A DNA stretch of 64,000 nt from an uncultured Aquimarina sp. (GCA_947497175.1 CANMFM010000004.1:558001-622000), one strand, 5' to 3'. Shown: positions 10,226 through 19,223, numbered from the stretch's first letter. The notes: a model not told the origin generated them from the letters alone. Numbers and translations: made by a program.

Positions 10226-10233
10226 TATATTTG
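10226..10233 (+). promoter_or_regulatory. Candidate Bacteroidota -7 box (TATATTTG) for the precursor genes
   Basis: Matches the TAnnTTTG consensus of Bacteroidota sigma factors. No clear TTTG -33 element lies at the right spacing, so this would be an activator-dependent or weak promoter. It would give a ~115-nt leader before the first precursor gene. Confidence 0.35.
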
Positions 10234-10353
10234 TAATTGTTATCATTGTTGTTCTTTGATATCTGGAAAACAAAAAATAATGTAAGAGAGTGTCTAAAAC
10301 AAAAACTTTGTGTTTTGGGAAAGATACATTTTTAGAAATTTTATAATGAAAAA

Positions 10354-10524
10354 ATGGAAAATAAAAAGCTAGACTTAGGAAAAATTACCATAACAAGATT
10401 AACTAATTTGCATCATATAAGAGGAGGTAGTCCTTTTACTATCGATAATACTAATATGATTCTAATTCCTACTACCAAAACCGATGATGGTATTATTGAT
10501 CCTGAAGAAGATGGTATTCCATAG
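10354..10524 (+). CDS. GG-leader natural-product (RiPP) precursor-like peptide 1 (56 aa)
   Basis: Reads MENKKLDLGKITITRL, then TNLHHIRGG, then a 31-residue tail rich in Thr, Asp and Ile (SPFTIDNTN...EEDGIP). The N-terminal half has the KLxLxKxTIxxLxxxxxxxGG pattern of Bacteroidota GG-leader precursors, often labelled class I lanthipeptide leaders. The tail has Ser and Thr but no cysteine, so no lanthionine could form within this peptide. The start is fixed by ATG 10354; an ATG at 10346 is out of frame and stops after eight codons. It is followed 114 nt later by a sister gene with a near-identical leader. No LanB/LanC, rSAM or peptidase-transporter gene is seen nearby. Confidence 0.75.
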   Translation: MENKKLDLGKITITRLTNLHHIRGGSPFTIDNTNMILIPTTKTDDGIIDPEEDGIP

Positions 10525-10549
10525 TAAAGCATCAATTTGTTTTGATGAT

Positions 10550-10578
10550 AAAAAAGGCTTCTTTAGAGCTTATTTTTT
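10550..10578 (+). terminator. Weak hairpin with T-run between the two precursor genes
   Basis: AAAAAAGGCT pairs imperfectly with AGCTTATTTTTT across a 7-nt loop and ends in six T. It lies 25 nt after the first precursor stop codon. It could attenuate transcription into the second gene; the stem is short and A/T-rich. Confidence 0.35.
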
Positions 10579-10638
10579 AGGATTAGTATAATAATACACT
10601 TATAATAGCTTATTAATTTTGGGGGAAATTACTAAAAA

Positions 10639-10815
10639 ATGGAAAATAAAAAACTAGACTTAGGAAAAATTACTATAACAAGATTAACTAATTTACATCA
10701 TATTAAAGGAGGTAATCCTTTTACTATTGCGGAAGAAGGTATTACTGAAATAACTCTTGTTGTTGAAGAATGTACCATAAAAACTCATGAAGATTTAATC
10801 GATGTTGATGAATAA
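10639..10815 (+). CDS. GG-leader natural-product (RiPP) precursor-like peptide 2 (58 aa)
   Basis: The leader MENKKLDLGKITITRLTNLH continues HIKGGNPFTI and matches peptide 1 at 28 of the first 30 residues. After that the two are unrelated: here the tail is acidic (AEEGITEITLVVEECTIKTH...DVDE) with a single cysteine at residue 45. A conserved leader with a diverged core after GG is the expected pattern of a duplicated RiPP precursor. ATG 10639 follows GGGGGAAATTACTAAAAA. No modification enzyme or dedicated exporter is recognisable in the window, so maturation would need enzymes elsewhere. The product could also be an unmodified secreted peptide. Confidence 0.75.
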   Translation: MENKKLDLGKITITRLTNLHHIKGGNPFTIAEEGITEITLVVEECTIKTHEDLIDVDE

Positions 10816-11015
10816 ATTGTAACATCAGATTTTATAATACAAATCTTAAAAATTTGATATTTCGCAAACTATCGGTCATATAATTTTAACCGCTTTTTTT
10901 CCAATATTACAGGACCATAATAGTCGGGATAAAAATGAGATTTCACGTAACCTTATTTGTATTGCATATCTGCAATAAAATAGACTAATCTTGATCAGTT
11001 TCATATATCTTGATT

Positions 11016-11402
11016 TTACCTAAAATTAATCGTACAGCTTTTGGATTGCCCAAACCATCTTACACGATTTCGTGACGCCAGGTTATATATTGAATCACGC
11101 ATCATTCTAGGCACAAATGCAAGTAGAGCAGCTACCAGTTTCCATCTGGGAATCTTCGAGACTATTCTCAAAAACCCATCTGAGTGCGTATGGGGGCCCT
11201 TGTCATCAATAAGAATTACGGTTTCTAGCCGTTCTGTTGGAAAGTCATAGTGCATAAGTATCTCCTGTCCTATTGGAGATTGGAAAGGTATAAACTCAAA
11301 AACCTTTTTGGGTGCAAATTTCATCAACCATCCCACTACCCCATTGCATAGATTACATTCGCCATCAAATATGATTCTATTTTTTTCTGATTGACTTCCC
11401 AT
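11016..11402 (-). CDS. DUF393 / DCC-family thiol-disulfide oxidoreductase-like protein (128 aa)
   Basis: The N-terminus shows the family signature FDGECNLCNGVV with the CxxC pair at residues 16 and 19, and SDGFLRIVSKIPRW and SRNRVRWFG follow at the usual places. Length (128 aa) is typical for the family (YuxK-like). The family has a thioredoxin-like arrangement; substrate and partner are unknown. It is the last gene of a minus-strand group with the ABC transporter genes (27-nt gap), so it may be co-transcribed with them. Confidence 0.9.
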   Translation of the reverse strand: MGSQSEKNRIIFDGECNLCNGVVGWLMKFAPKKVFEFIPFQSPIGQEILMHYDFPTERLETVILIDDKGPHTHSDGFLRIVSKIPRWKLVAALLAFVPRMMRDSIYNLASRNRVRWFGQSKSCTINFR

Positions 11403-11429
11403 ATTGTTGATTTTTAAAACGTTATTACT

Positions 11430-12098
11430 CTATAGTCGAATAGAACCATCAATCATTTCAATAGCCTTATCAGAATTTTGATAAATTTTAGGATTATGTG
11501 TTGCTATAACCACTGCTTTCTCCCTTTTTGATGTAACCTCTTTTAGCAGATCGAATATCATATCACTGTTTTTCTGGTCCAGATTTCCGGTAGGTTCATC
11601 TGCTACAATAAGTGAGGGATTATTAATTAATGCTCTGGCGATAGCCACTCGTTGTTGCTGGCCTCCGGATAGTTTATAGGATGCTCGTTTTGCAACATCC
11701 TGCATCCCCAATTCTTTTAGTAATAGTATCGCATCATGTTTAATCTCTTCTTTAGTTTTAGCACCTAATTTCATAGCCGGAAGCATAATGTTTTGAAGCA
11801 CATTAAACTCGGATAATAAATAATGAAATTGATATACAAAACCTATATGTTGATTTCTAAAATTAGTGAGCTCAGCAGCAGATAATTCTTTAATTTCATG
11901 ATTAAGTATTTGTAACCTTCCTTCAAAATCCCGGTCCAAAGTTGATAAAATATACAACAGGGTAGATTTGCCACTACCCGATTCTCCATATACAGCAGTC
12001 AATTCACCAGAAGTTATTTGCAGCGAAATATTCTTTAGAACCTGATGTTTTTCTGGTTCATAAAAATACTTGTTTATCTGTTTTGTTTCAAGCATCAT
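11430..12098 (-). CDS. ABC transporter ATP-binding protein, LolD/MacB type (222 aa)
   Basis: Walker [10 protein letters not shown] at residues 38-46, Q-loop [19 protein letters not shown] signature [15 protein letters not shown] and Walker [13 protein letters not shown], followed by the switch histidine (VIATHNPK). The VYQFHxLLxEFxxxQN pattern is that of LolD-like ATPases serving FtsX-type permeases. It starts at ATG 12098 in an ATGA overlap with the permease stop, so the two are translationally coupled. Likely role: energising lipoprotein release or efflux of a small molecule or peptide across the inner membrane. The substrate is not evident. Confidence 0.93.
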   Translation of the reverse strand: MMLETKQINKYFYEPEKHQVLKNISLQITSGELTAVYGESGSGKSTLLYILSTLDRDFEGRLQILNHEIKELSAAELTNFRNQHIGFVYQFHYLLSEFNVLQNIMLPAMKLGAKTKEEIKHDAILLLKELGMQDVAKRASYKLSGGQQQRVAIARALINNPSLIVADEPTGNLDQKNSDMIFDLLKEVTSKREKAVVIATHNPKIYQNSDKAIEMIDGSIRL

Positions 12099-13315
12099 AT
12101 TCCTCTTATTACGGTTACAGGATCAACACTACTTGCCTTTTTTGACGGGAAATATCCTGAAAGGATAGTAGTCGCTACTCCAAAGACAACCCCCAAAATA
12201 TAATACCCCAATTTAAAATTAATAGGATAGGTATCTACAATAATAAAATCGGTAGTGTCTAAGGGAGTTGTAGAAATGACATAACTAATCACATATCCCA
12301 AACCGGCACCAAACAATGCCCCTAGAAGACCAATACTGACAGACTGCACAAGAAAAATAAAAATGATATCATTTGCAGCGTATCCAATAGTTTTAAGAAC
12401 TGCGATATCTTTTCGCTTCTGTACCACGGTACTATTTAAAATATTGTATATCCCAAACCCCGCAACGAGCAGCAAAGCAAAAGAAACCGACCAAGTAAGA
12501 ATATCTCGAACTTTATTGCCGATCACAATAGTCTTATTTGCATCTTTCCAATCTTCAATGATAACCGCATTCATGGGATTAGAAGCTTCAGTTTTTAAAC
12601 CGACATCATCACGATTTTTTAATTTAAGATGTACGTGAGTAATCGCATCGTGTTGCCCTAATAAATTTTGTAATGTTCGAGCAGGAAAATAGGTTCGTAC
12701 ATTGTCTATTGTTGTGATTCCGAAGCTAAATATACCGGCTACCTGTAGACGCTTGTTTTTCCCGTTAGGAAGTATCATTTTTAGATGATCTCCTGTTGAT
12801 ACCTGTAGTTTCCTGGCAAGGCTTATCCCCAACAAAATTGCATTATCCTTTTCTAAAAGGCTATCAAAACCTTCACCTTCAATGAGCCTTCGTTCTAAGT
12901 CTACCATATTCTTTTCTGATGATGGAAAGACTCCATTAATGCTTCCGGGTAGTTGGTTGTTTTCACTCACTAAAATAGCCGGTGATATGATCTGATGCGC
13001 AAAAGACTGAATATTTTCTTGTTTCGTTAAGAATGTATCGATCTTATCTATTTTTGTAAGAGAGTTAATTTGAGTCTTAAATAGTTGTTTAGAGGATGAT
13101 TTATTTTGTTTTGCACTGATAATCATATCTGGGCTGCCATTAAAAACTGCATCATCGAGAAAATCATTAACACCAGTCATAAAATTAATCATCACAATAA
13201 ATGTGGTCACACCAAGGGTCACTCCTAATGTAGCCAGTAGACTTTGCTTTTTTCTTGCCCGCAGATATTGAAAAGCAATAAATATAATAGTAAAGGCAGT
13301 GATATGTTTAGACAT
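12095..13315 (-). CDS. ABC transporter permease, FtsX/LolE-MacB type (406 aa)
   Basis: One N-terminal helix (LLATLGVTLGVTTFIVMINF), a ~230-residue extracytoplasmic MacB-PCD-like domain (with VAGIFSFGITTIDNVRTYFP), then three C-terminal helices (about residues 275, 320 and 370) forming the FtsX domain ([36 protein letters not shown]). This is the standard four-helix layout of LolC/E and MacB permeases. It overlaps the ATPase gene by 4 nt. Homodimer formation is likely, as only one permease is present. Lipoprotein transport or peptide efflux are both possible. Confidence 0.92.
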   Translation of the reverse strand: MSKHITAFTIIFIAFQYLRARKKQSLLATLGVTLGVTTFIVMINFMTGVNDFLDDAVFNGSPDMIISAKQNKSSSKQLFKTQINSLTKIDKIDTFLTKQENIQSFAHQIISPAILVSENNQLPGSINGVFPSSEKNMVDLERRLIEGEGFDSLLEKDNAILLGISLARKLQVSTGDHLKMILPNGKNKRLQVAGIFSFGITTIDNVRTYFPARTLQNLLGQHDAITHVHLKLKNRDDVGLKTEASNPMNAVIIEDWKDANKTIVIGNKVRDILTWSVSFALLLVAGFGIYNILNSTVVQKRKDIAVLKTIGYAANDIIFIFLVQSVSIGLLGALFGAGLGYVISYVISTTPLDTTDFIIVDTYPINFKLGYYILGVVFGVATTILSGYFPSKKASSVDPVTVIRGI

Positions 13316-13358
13316 ACCTCATAGGTCGAGAAAGTCGAAGAAGGATTACAGAAACCGG

Positions 13359-13724
13359 CTACGACTTTCTTTTCTTACTCCTTTTGGCCAAAGGATTAAA
13401 ATCCAAACACCGTTGTATCCAATATTCCAGATCTACATCTAGATCAAAACCATCTGCAGTCACAAAAACAAAACCCTTCATGGGCCTACCTGTAAAATCC
13501 ATAGGCAGGCATCCCTCTTTTTTCATAGCCTCGTCAATAACATCTGGCCCAATTCTAGCCATTAACAAATCCATTTCCTTTTTCTTGTCAAAATGAATTC
13601 CGCAGCACATTTTATCGTTTACCATAAAACATAAACCACCCATCATTTTCTTTTCATAGAAATTCGCTTTTTTCTCTTTAAAAAGTTGACGTATACGATC
13701 TGCAATAAACTCACTGTAAGCCAT
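13359..13724 (-). CDS. TfoX/Sxy N-terminal-domain protein (121 aa)
   Basis: Matches the TfoX-N fold: KKMMGGLCFMVNDKMCCGI early, LMARIGPD in the middle and MKGFVFVTADGF near the end, then a basic tail (AKRSKKRKS). It lacks a TfoX C-terminal domain. Family members occur widely in Bacteroidota without known competence roles, so no function should be read from the name. It is separated from the ABC operon by 43 nt on the same strand. Confidence 0.88.
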   Translation of the reverse strand: MAYSEFIADRIRQLFKEKKANFYEKKMMGGLCFMVNDKMCCGIHFDKKKEMDLLMARIGPDVIDEAMKKEGCLPMDFTGRPMKGFVFVTADGFDLDVDLEYWIQRCLDFNPLAKRSKKRKS

Positions 13725-13861
13725 AGTTCTGGTAAATCTAAATGTTTATTTAATATCCATCCGAGCGTATCAAAGATTACTTAAAATGTGGAAACAAAAA
13801 AATTCGACAAAATTAGATGGGGCATTAATATAGGTCACTACCGACTCTCAAAATATAAAAT

Positions 13862-14224
13862 TTACTTCATAGAATGAAAGGCAACTCTATTTCCTTCGGT
13901 ATCCAGAAAAATAGCCATAAATCCATTTTCTCCCAATGATGTTTTGGGCATTAATACTGTACCGCCAGCTTTTTCAACACGGGCCAATGGTACCGACAGG
14001 TCATCTCCTCCGTTAAGATATGCGAAAGTTCCTTCTTGAGAGGGTTTATTACCATTGCCATAAGTAACACAACCTCCTACTCCTCCATCTTTACACGGAA
14101 AAAATGCCATTTTAAAATCCATTTCCATAGGTTGTAATTCGGCATCTAGGAGTTCATTATAAAATTGAACTGCTCTTTCAAAATTTGTGCTTGGAATTTC
14201 AAACCAGCTAATTGCATTAGACAT
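13862..14224 (-). CDS. VOC-family (glyoxalase-like) protein (120 aa)
   Basis: Vicinal oxygen chelate fold: starts MSNAISWFEIPSTNFERAVQ, contains FYNELLDAELQPMEM and GGCVTYG, and ends with MAIFLDTEGNRVAFHSMK. I start it at ATG 14224; an upstream in-frame TTG at 14257 would add 11 residues not typical of the family. The metal ligands of true glyoxalases are not all evident, so enzyme activity is uncertain. It is divergent from the 465-aa gene by 103 nt. Confidence 0.85.
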   Translation of the reverse strand: MSNAISWFEIPSTNFERAVQFYNELLDAELQPMEMDFKMAFFPCKDGGVGGCVTYGNGNKPSQEGTFAYLNGGDDLSVPLARVEKAGGTVLMPKTSLGENGFMAIFLDTEGNRVAFHSMK

Positions 14225-14327
14225 ACTATATTGTTTTTTTGATTCATAACTATTCAAAAGTAAATGATCTTATACACCAAAAAAATTATATTTTTGAAAA
14301 AACATAGGTTTCTAAAATTAGATATTC

Positions 14328-15725
14328 ATGAAAAAAAGTGAAGAGTTATTTTATTTAATCAAATCGTTAACCAAAAATGAAAAGCGTCATTTTAAATTGA
14401 ACGTACAAGGAAGCGAATCAGCGGAGTATCTCAATTTATTCGATGCTATAGAAGCCCAAAAAGAATATAACGAAACCAAAATTAAAGAGCTTTTTAGGGA
14501 TAAAGCATTTGTAGTACAATTAACCACCATAAAAAACTATCTTAAGCATCGCATTTTACAATCGTTAAGAACATATCATTCTCGGATTTCAAAAAATGCT
14601 GAACTGATTGATATTATTCGAAATGTAGAGATATTATATTATAAAGGACAATACAACATCTGCAAAAGTGAATTGAAACGTGCAGAGAAAAAAGCAAAAA
14701 ACTTTCAGCAAGATTTATTGCTTTTTCATATACAGGATTGGAAAAGAAAAGTACATCAAGTGATGCACCCACAAGATTTTGAGACTATCAAAGACATTGC
14801 TCTAAAACAAAAAAGTACTTTAAAGTCAACTCATCAATATATTGATTTACTACTTGCCAATATCGACCCCTCTCAATTCTCGTTATCTCACAAAAAGAGT
14901 GTTTCGCTACAAAACAAAACACTTAAAACACTACATAAATACAGAAAGCTACTTAGTTCTAATGATCATGAAAAAGCCAAGCGAACTCTAGAGGAATTGA
15001 TTAAAGAGTGGGAACAATATCCAGAGTTGATGAAAGAATTTTTTCCAATGTACTTTTCTGTCACCAATAACCTTCTAGGGTTTTTAGTATTTAAAAAACA
15101 ATACAAAGAAGCTTTTGTACGGATTTTGCTAATCAAGCAAAAAGCACGTGATATAGAAATAGTTTCTGCAGCTTTTATCAAAGAGAAACTTAGATTATAT
15201 AATATCGAACTCGAAATTCACAGAAATTTAAGAGGGTTACATACTACAAACGAAATTATCGAAGAAATTTTGAGTTTCACTAAAAATCACCAAACCTTAG
15301 TCCCAGATAATTACAAACTTTCCTTTTCTTTTCAGTTTGCTACTATATATTTTCTGAAAAAGGAGTATAAAACATCATTGCACTGGATTAATGTAATTTT
15401 GAATAATCAAACTAAAAAAGATCGACAAGATCTTGTAACATATGCCTATTGGCTTAATTTATTGGGCCATTATGAACTTGGTAACGGGTTTACATTACGC
15501 TATTCTATTGATACTATAAAAAAGAGAATAAAAAAATACAAAAACATAGTTTTCTATGAAAAACTATTGTTGAAATTTTTATCAAAAACTGTAGAATATT
15601 CAGCTGCAGAGAAAAGAGATGCTTTTAAAAAGCTGGAACAACAGTTACAAGAGCATCCAATTCCTGAATACATTTTGGATTACATAGATTTCAATACATG
15701 GATTCGACAAAAGTATACGGTCTAA
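14328..15725 (+). CDS. Conserved Bacteroidota protein of unknown function, alpha-helical (465 aa)
   Basis: I do not recognise a named family. The N-terminus (MKKSEELFYLIKSLTKNEKR) has the look of a Bacteroidota protein group that carries a short helical domain followed by TPR-like helices: ICKSELKRAEKKAKNFQQDL, YFLKKEYKTSLHWINVILN, YWLNLLGHYELG. It is lysine-rich with no signal peptide and no membrane span, so it is probably cytoplasmic. It ends one base before the converging LytTR regulator gene. No catalytic motif is seen. Confidence 0.8.
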   Translation: MKKSEELFYLIKSLTKNEKRHFKLNVQGSESAEYLNLFDAIEAQKEYNETKIKELFRDKAFVVQLTTIKNYLKHRILQSLRTYHSRISKNAELIDIIRNVEILYYKGQYNICKSELKRAEKKAKNFQQDLLLFHIQDWKRKVHQVMHPQDFETIKDIALKQKSTLKSTHQYIDLLLANIDPSQFSLSHKKSVSLQNKTLKTLHKYRKLLSSNDHEKAKRTLEELIKEWEQYPELMKEFFPMYFSVTNNLLGFLVFKKQYKEAFVRILLIKQKARDIEIVSAAFIKEKLRLYNIELEIHRNLRGLHTTNEIIEEILSFTKNHQTLVPDNYKLSFSFQFATIYFLKKEYKTSLHWINVILNNQTKKDRQDLVTYAYWLNLLGHYELGNGFTLRYSIDTIKKRIKKYKNIVFYEKLLLKFLSKTVEYSAAEKRDAFKKLEQQLQEHPIPEYILDYIDFNTWIRQKYTV

Positions 15726-15726
15726 C

Positions 15727-16437
15727 TTAGTTATGGTGTCTTTGAGACATCACAGTAAAGAAGACATCTTTGTAGGTGTTGCCAATAGATAGTTGTTGAT
15801 CCAAAACCTCAACATAATCATTACCATACGCTTTTATTTTATCTATAGAGATAATATAAGACTTATGAATACGAACAAACTGGTTAACCGGTAATATTTT
15901 TTCTAAATCAATAAGTTTATGGTATACTACCAGATGCTTTGTTTGTAAATGGATTTTCACATAATTACTTAAACCTTCTATATACATGATGTCATTATAA
16001 TTGACCTTTACATTTTTGCGGTCAATTTTGAAATATTCATATGTTTTAGAACTTATTTTCTGTTTGGTATACTGGCTCGCTTCATTTTTACAACTCACTT
16101 TATTGACTGCTTTTAAAAAGCGTTCGAAAGAAAAAGGTTTTAAAAGATAATCCACCACATCGAGTTCATATCCTTCCAGAGCAAATTCTCGATAGGCTGT
16201 TGTAATAATAGTTGCAGGAGGGTGAGATAAAGTTTTTAAAAAGCTTAGCCCTGTAATTTTTGGCATTTCAATATCCAAAAAAAGAATGTCTACGGTATGC
16301 TCCTGAAGTATTTTTAAAGCCTCCATAGCGTTATCACAAATACCAATAACTTCGAGATTAGGCGTATCTGCTATATACCCTTTCACAATATTTTGTGCAA
16401 TGGGTTCATCATCGACTATGAGACACTTAAGATTCAT
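15727..16437 (-). CDS. LytTR-type response regulator (236 aa)
   Basis: Receiver domain MNLKCLIVDDEP with acidic pair D9/D10, phospho-acceptor D55 (ILFLDIEMP), the T in ITTAYREFA and lysine in DYLLKPFSFE, followed by a LytTR DNA-binding domain (YIEGLSNYVKIHLQTKHLVV, FVRIHKSYIISIDKI). The start is the ATG at 16437; an upstream TTG is two codons longer and less likely. It overlaps the sensor kinase gene by 11 nt, giving a two-component operon. Targets are unknown, but the secreted SMP-30 operon diverges from the kinase gene and is a natural candidate. Confidence 0.93.
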   Translation of the reverse strand: MNLKCLIVDDEPIAQNIVKGYIADTPNLEVIGICDNAMEALKILQEHTVDILFLDIEMPKITGLSFLKTLSHPPATIITTAYREFALEGYELDVVDYLLKPFSFERFLKAVNKVSCKNEASQYTKQKISSKTYEYFKIDRKNVKVNYNDIMYIEGLSNYVKIHLQTKHLVVYHKLIDLEKILPVNQFVRIHKSYIISIDKIKAYGNDYVEVLDQQLSIGNTYKDVFFTVMSQRHHN

Positions 16438-17482
16438 TCTCAACTAATTTAATCTTCAGTTTAACAATAAAAGCTTCTTCTGTTTTATCAATTCTAAGTT
16501 CTTTATTATCCCCATATAACAAATCCAGTCTTCGGGATACATTTTGAAGTCCCAAACCTCCTCCATTATTGTGCATATTTTCTATCTTAGAAATACTATT
16601 TTCTATACTAAAAGATAGCATATTTTTAAACGTTTGAATATGAATATTAATCCATCCTTTTTTAACTTCATTTTTTAATCCGTGTTTAAATGCGTTCTCT
16701 ATAAATGGAACCAAAATAAGTGGTGGGATTTTGATACCTTCGACATCCCCCTCTATTTTATAATTTATAACCACACGCTTCTCAAAACGTTCTTTCTCTA
16801 ATGCAATGATATTTTCTATCAGTGTTAATTCTTTACGCAATACTATTTTCTTGACATTAGATTCATATAAGGTATAACTCAATATATCTGAAAGTTTTAG
16901 AATAAGTCCCGGAGTTTTTTCAGATTTTTCTAAGGCTAGACCATAAATACTATTAAGAGTATTAAAAAGAAAGTGAGGATTGGTTTGAGATCTTAAAAAC
17001 TTTAACTCAGCATTGGTTTTTTCTTGCTTCAACACTTCAGTCTCATTACGTTGCTTATACCAATTCATAAACAACTTAAAACCCGTAGTATAAGCCACAG
17101 GAGAGATTATGATTAGTACGGCCTGAACTAGTTTTGAGAAATTCCATAGATTAATTTTATGACCTTCCATCCATTGCGGAAAATATTTGGGAAACCCCCA
17201 ATATAAGACAAAATAACGATGACCTATCGCTAATACTAAGAGCACAAAAAACAATATGGCAAAGTAAGATAACAGCTTATTTTTATATAAAAATTTTGGT
17301 ATCAGCAAAAACCAATTTACATAGACGGCAATAAATCGAGATGGTAAAAAAAGTAGTTCATAAATGAGCGCATCCTTGAAAGATCCCATATATCCCCATT
17401 CTGACATTACAAATGAAGACATGACTACAATCCAAAATAGAACGTGATATGTTATATGTTTAAGATTCAAAATTTTGATCAA
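16427..17482 (-). CDS. LytS-type membrane sensor histidine kinase (351 aa, TTG start)
   Basis: About four transmembrane helices in the first 135 residues, a coiled linker (EVLKQEKTNAELKFLRSQ), then the His_kinase block with the phospho-accepting histidine in NPHFLFNTLNSI. The ATPase N-box IPPLILVPFIENAFKHG and G-box GGGLGLQNVSRRL follow. There is no ATG before the first membrane helix: the frame begins at TTG 17482 straight after a TAA, and a second TTG lies at 17470. A non-ATG start is therefore likely. It is co-transcribed with the LytTR regulator. Confidence 0.9.
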   Translation of the reverse strand: MIKILNLKHITYHVLFWIVVMSSFVMSEWGYMGSFKDALIYELLFLPSRFIAVYVNWFLLIPKFLYKNKLLSYFAILFFVLLVLAIGHRYFVLYWGFPKYFPQWMEGHKINLWNFSKLVQAVLIIISPVAYTTGFKLFMNWYKQRNETEVLKQEKTNAELKFLRSQTNPHFLFNTLNSIYGLALEKSEKTPGLILKLSDILSYTLYESNVKKIVLRKELTLIENIIALEKERFEKRVVINYKIEGDVEGIKIPPLILVPFIENAFKHGLKNEVKKGWINIHIQTFKNMLSFSIENSISKIENMHNNGGGLGLQNVSRRLDLLYGDNKELRIDKTEEAFIVKLKIKLVENES

Positions 17483-17680
17483 TTAACGAACAAAGCTACT
17501 ACTTATATTCCCTTTTGCTTTTCTTTTTATGTCTAACACCTTATAACTTATGCTAAATAGAAAACTTATAGTTAACATAAATACTTTTACTGTATGCAGA
17601 ATACTTGCACGTATTGATATAAAAAAGATTTTGATCACTAGAATGTTATCTACATTTAAACTGTATTAAATGTATAAAAA

Positions 17681-18715
17681 ATGAAAGTAAACCCGTCTTT
17701 TGTAGTTATTATTTTGTTCAGTATCAGTTTTATTTTCAATGTACAAGCCCAAAATTTAAACAATAGTCATATCGCGTTTACCATTCCTGAAAAAGATGTA
17801 CTTCCGGAAAGTATCGCTTACGATTCAATCAAAAACGAATTCTATATAGGGAGTACCAGAAAAGGAAAGGTCATTAAGGTTTCAAAAGACGGTTTGCAAA
17901 AGAATTTTATCTTGCCAAAACAAGAGGGGCTATGGATGATTGTAGGGATAAAAACTGATGCCAAACGTCGTAATCTTTGGGTGTGTAGCTCTGGTGGAGA
18001 TAATCTGGTGGGATATACGCTTAAGGATGATAAAGAAGGAAGACCAGCAGGTATTTTTAAATTTAATCTGGATACCGGAAAGCTGATCAAAAAATATGTT
18101 TTAAATATCCCTGGAGAAGTTCATTTTTTTAATGATCTGGAGATAACCAAAAGTGGAGATGTTTATATAACACACATGTTTTCTGAACATGCGCTATTCA
18201 AAATTGATCAGAATAGCGATCAGTTAGAAAAAGTTATGGTATTTAATCATATGAAGTATCCTAATGGATTGACATTATCGAATGACGAGACCAAACTTTA
18301 TATTGCTCATTCTGAAGGGATTTCTGTTATAGAATTATCCGATAACAAAATTAAAACCGTTCAAATACCTGAAGGATTAAAAATAGCTCATAGAGAAAGT
18401 ATAGACGGCCTATATTTTTATAACAACTCCCTTATCGGAATTCAGCCTGATATGAATACGGTTCTACAATTAGTTATGGACAAATCAGGTACTAAAATTA
18501 TTGAGGCTAAGCCTTTAGAGATCAATCACCCCATGATGAATAATCCTACAACAGGAGCACTGGTAAATGACATTTTTTATTATATAGCAAATGCACAGTT
18601 TGGCAGCTTTAACAAAGATGGCTCTCTATTTCCAAAAGAAAAACTATACGAAGTTTGTATCCTGAAATTACACTTAAAAAAGCAATCATCAATCAAAAAC
18701 GAGCATCATGAATAG
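17681..18715 (+). CDS. Secreted SMP-30/gluconolactonase-like beta-propeller protein (344 aa)
   Basis: Signal peptide (FVVIILFSISFIFNVQAQ), then a six-bladed propeller signature: VLPESIAYDSIKNEFYIGST, FFNDLEITKSGDVYITHMFS and YPNGLTLSNDETKLYIAH. The N-D/N-G metal-site motifs of the SMP-30 family are present (FNDLEI, PNGLTL). It probably hydrolyses or binds a lactone or other small molecule in the periplasm; the substrate is unknown. It is first in an operon with the ankyrin and membrane proteins, which overlap or follow by at most 9 nt, and is divergent from the LytS/LytTR genes. Confidence 0.85.
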   Translation: MKVNPSFVVIILFSISFIFNVQAQNLNNSHIAFTIPEKDVLPESIAYDSIKNEFYIGSTRKGKVIKVSKDGLQKNFILPKQEGLWMIVGIKTDAKRRNLWVCSSGGDNLVGYTLKDDKEGRPAGIFKFNLDTGKLIKKYVLNIPGEVHFFNDLEITKSGDVYITHMFSEHALFKIDQNSDQLEKVMVFNHMKYPNGLTLSNDETKLYIAHSEGISVIELSDNKIKTVQIPEGLKIAHRESIDGLYFYNNSLIGIQPDMNTVLQLVMDKSGTKIIEAKPLEINHPMMNNPTTGALVNDIFYYIANAQFGSFNKDGSLFPKEKLYEVCILKLHLKKQSSIKNEHHE

Positions 18716-19214
18716 AAAGCAATTTTTAACAGCGGGTATAGCGACTACTGCCGTGTTGGCCGTATCGCCATACTCAGCTTTTGCGAAACCACTACAGGAT
18801 GCGGCACAATTGGATAAAAACATAGTTGCCGAATTTGTAGGTGCTGGTCACGGAAAAATAGAAAAAGTAAAAGAACTTCTTGAAGAACACCCCACGCTTC
18901 TTAATGCCGCACACGATTGGAAACATGGAGATTTCGAAACTGCCCTAGGAGCTGCAAGTCATGTAGGACATTTAGAATTAGCCCAATATCTAATCGATAA
19001 AGGGGCACAAGCCAATATATTCACCGCAGCTCTTTTTGGCAGAATCGACATTATAAGACCGATGTTAGATCTTTTTCCCAGTGCTCTTCATGCAAAAGGA
19101 CCTCATGGGTTTACGCTACTGCATCATGCAAAAAAAGGAGGTGATAGCGCAACAGAAGTAACTCAATATTTAGCTTCACTTGGCGCAAAAGAAACGAAAA
19201 TCACTTTATATTAA
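18708..19214 (+). CDS. Exported ankyrin-repeat protein (168 aa)
   Basis: N-terminus MNRKQFLTAGIATTAVLAVS resembles a Tat-type signal with an RK variant of the twin-arginine motif, cut near AFAK. Four ankyrin repeats follow: HGKIEKVKELLEEHPTLLNA, FETALGAASHVGHLELAQYL, RIDIIRPMLDLFPSALHAKG and GFTLLHHAKKGGDSATEVTQ. Overlaps the SMP-30 gene by 8 nt, so the two are coupled and probably partners in the periplasm. Ankyrin repeats mediate binding only; no catalytic part is seen. Confidence 0.88.
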   Translation: MNRKQFLTAGIATTAVLAVSPYSAFAKPLQDAAQLDKNIVAEFVGAGHGKIEKVKELLEEHPTLLNAAHDWKHGDFETALGAASHVGHLELAQYLIDKGAQANIFTAALFGRIDIIRPMLDLFPSALHAKGPHGFTLLHHAKKGGDSATEVTQYLASLGAKETKITLY

Positions 19215-19223
19215 AAACACGAT

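Noticed and set aside
11430..13315. ABC pair as dedicated exporter of the GG-leader peptides
   Set aside because: LolD/FtsX-type pair lacks the C39 leader peptidase, lies on the opposite strand and is grouped with unrelated genes; possible but unsupported.
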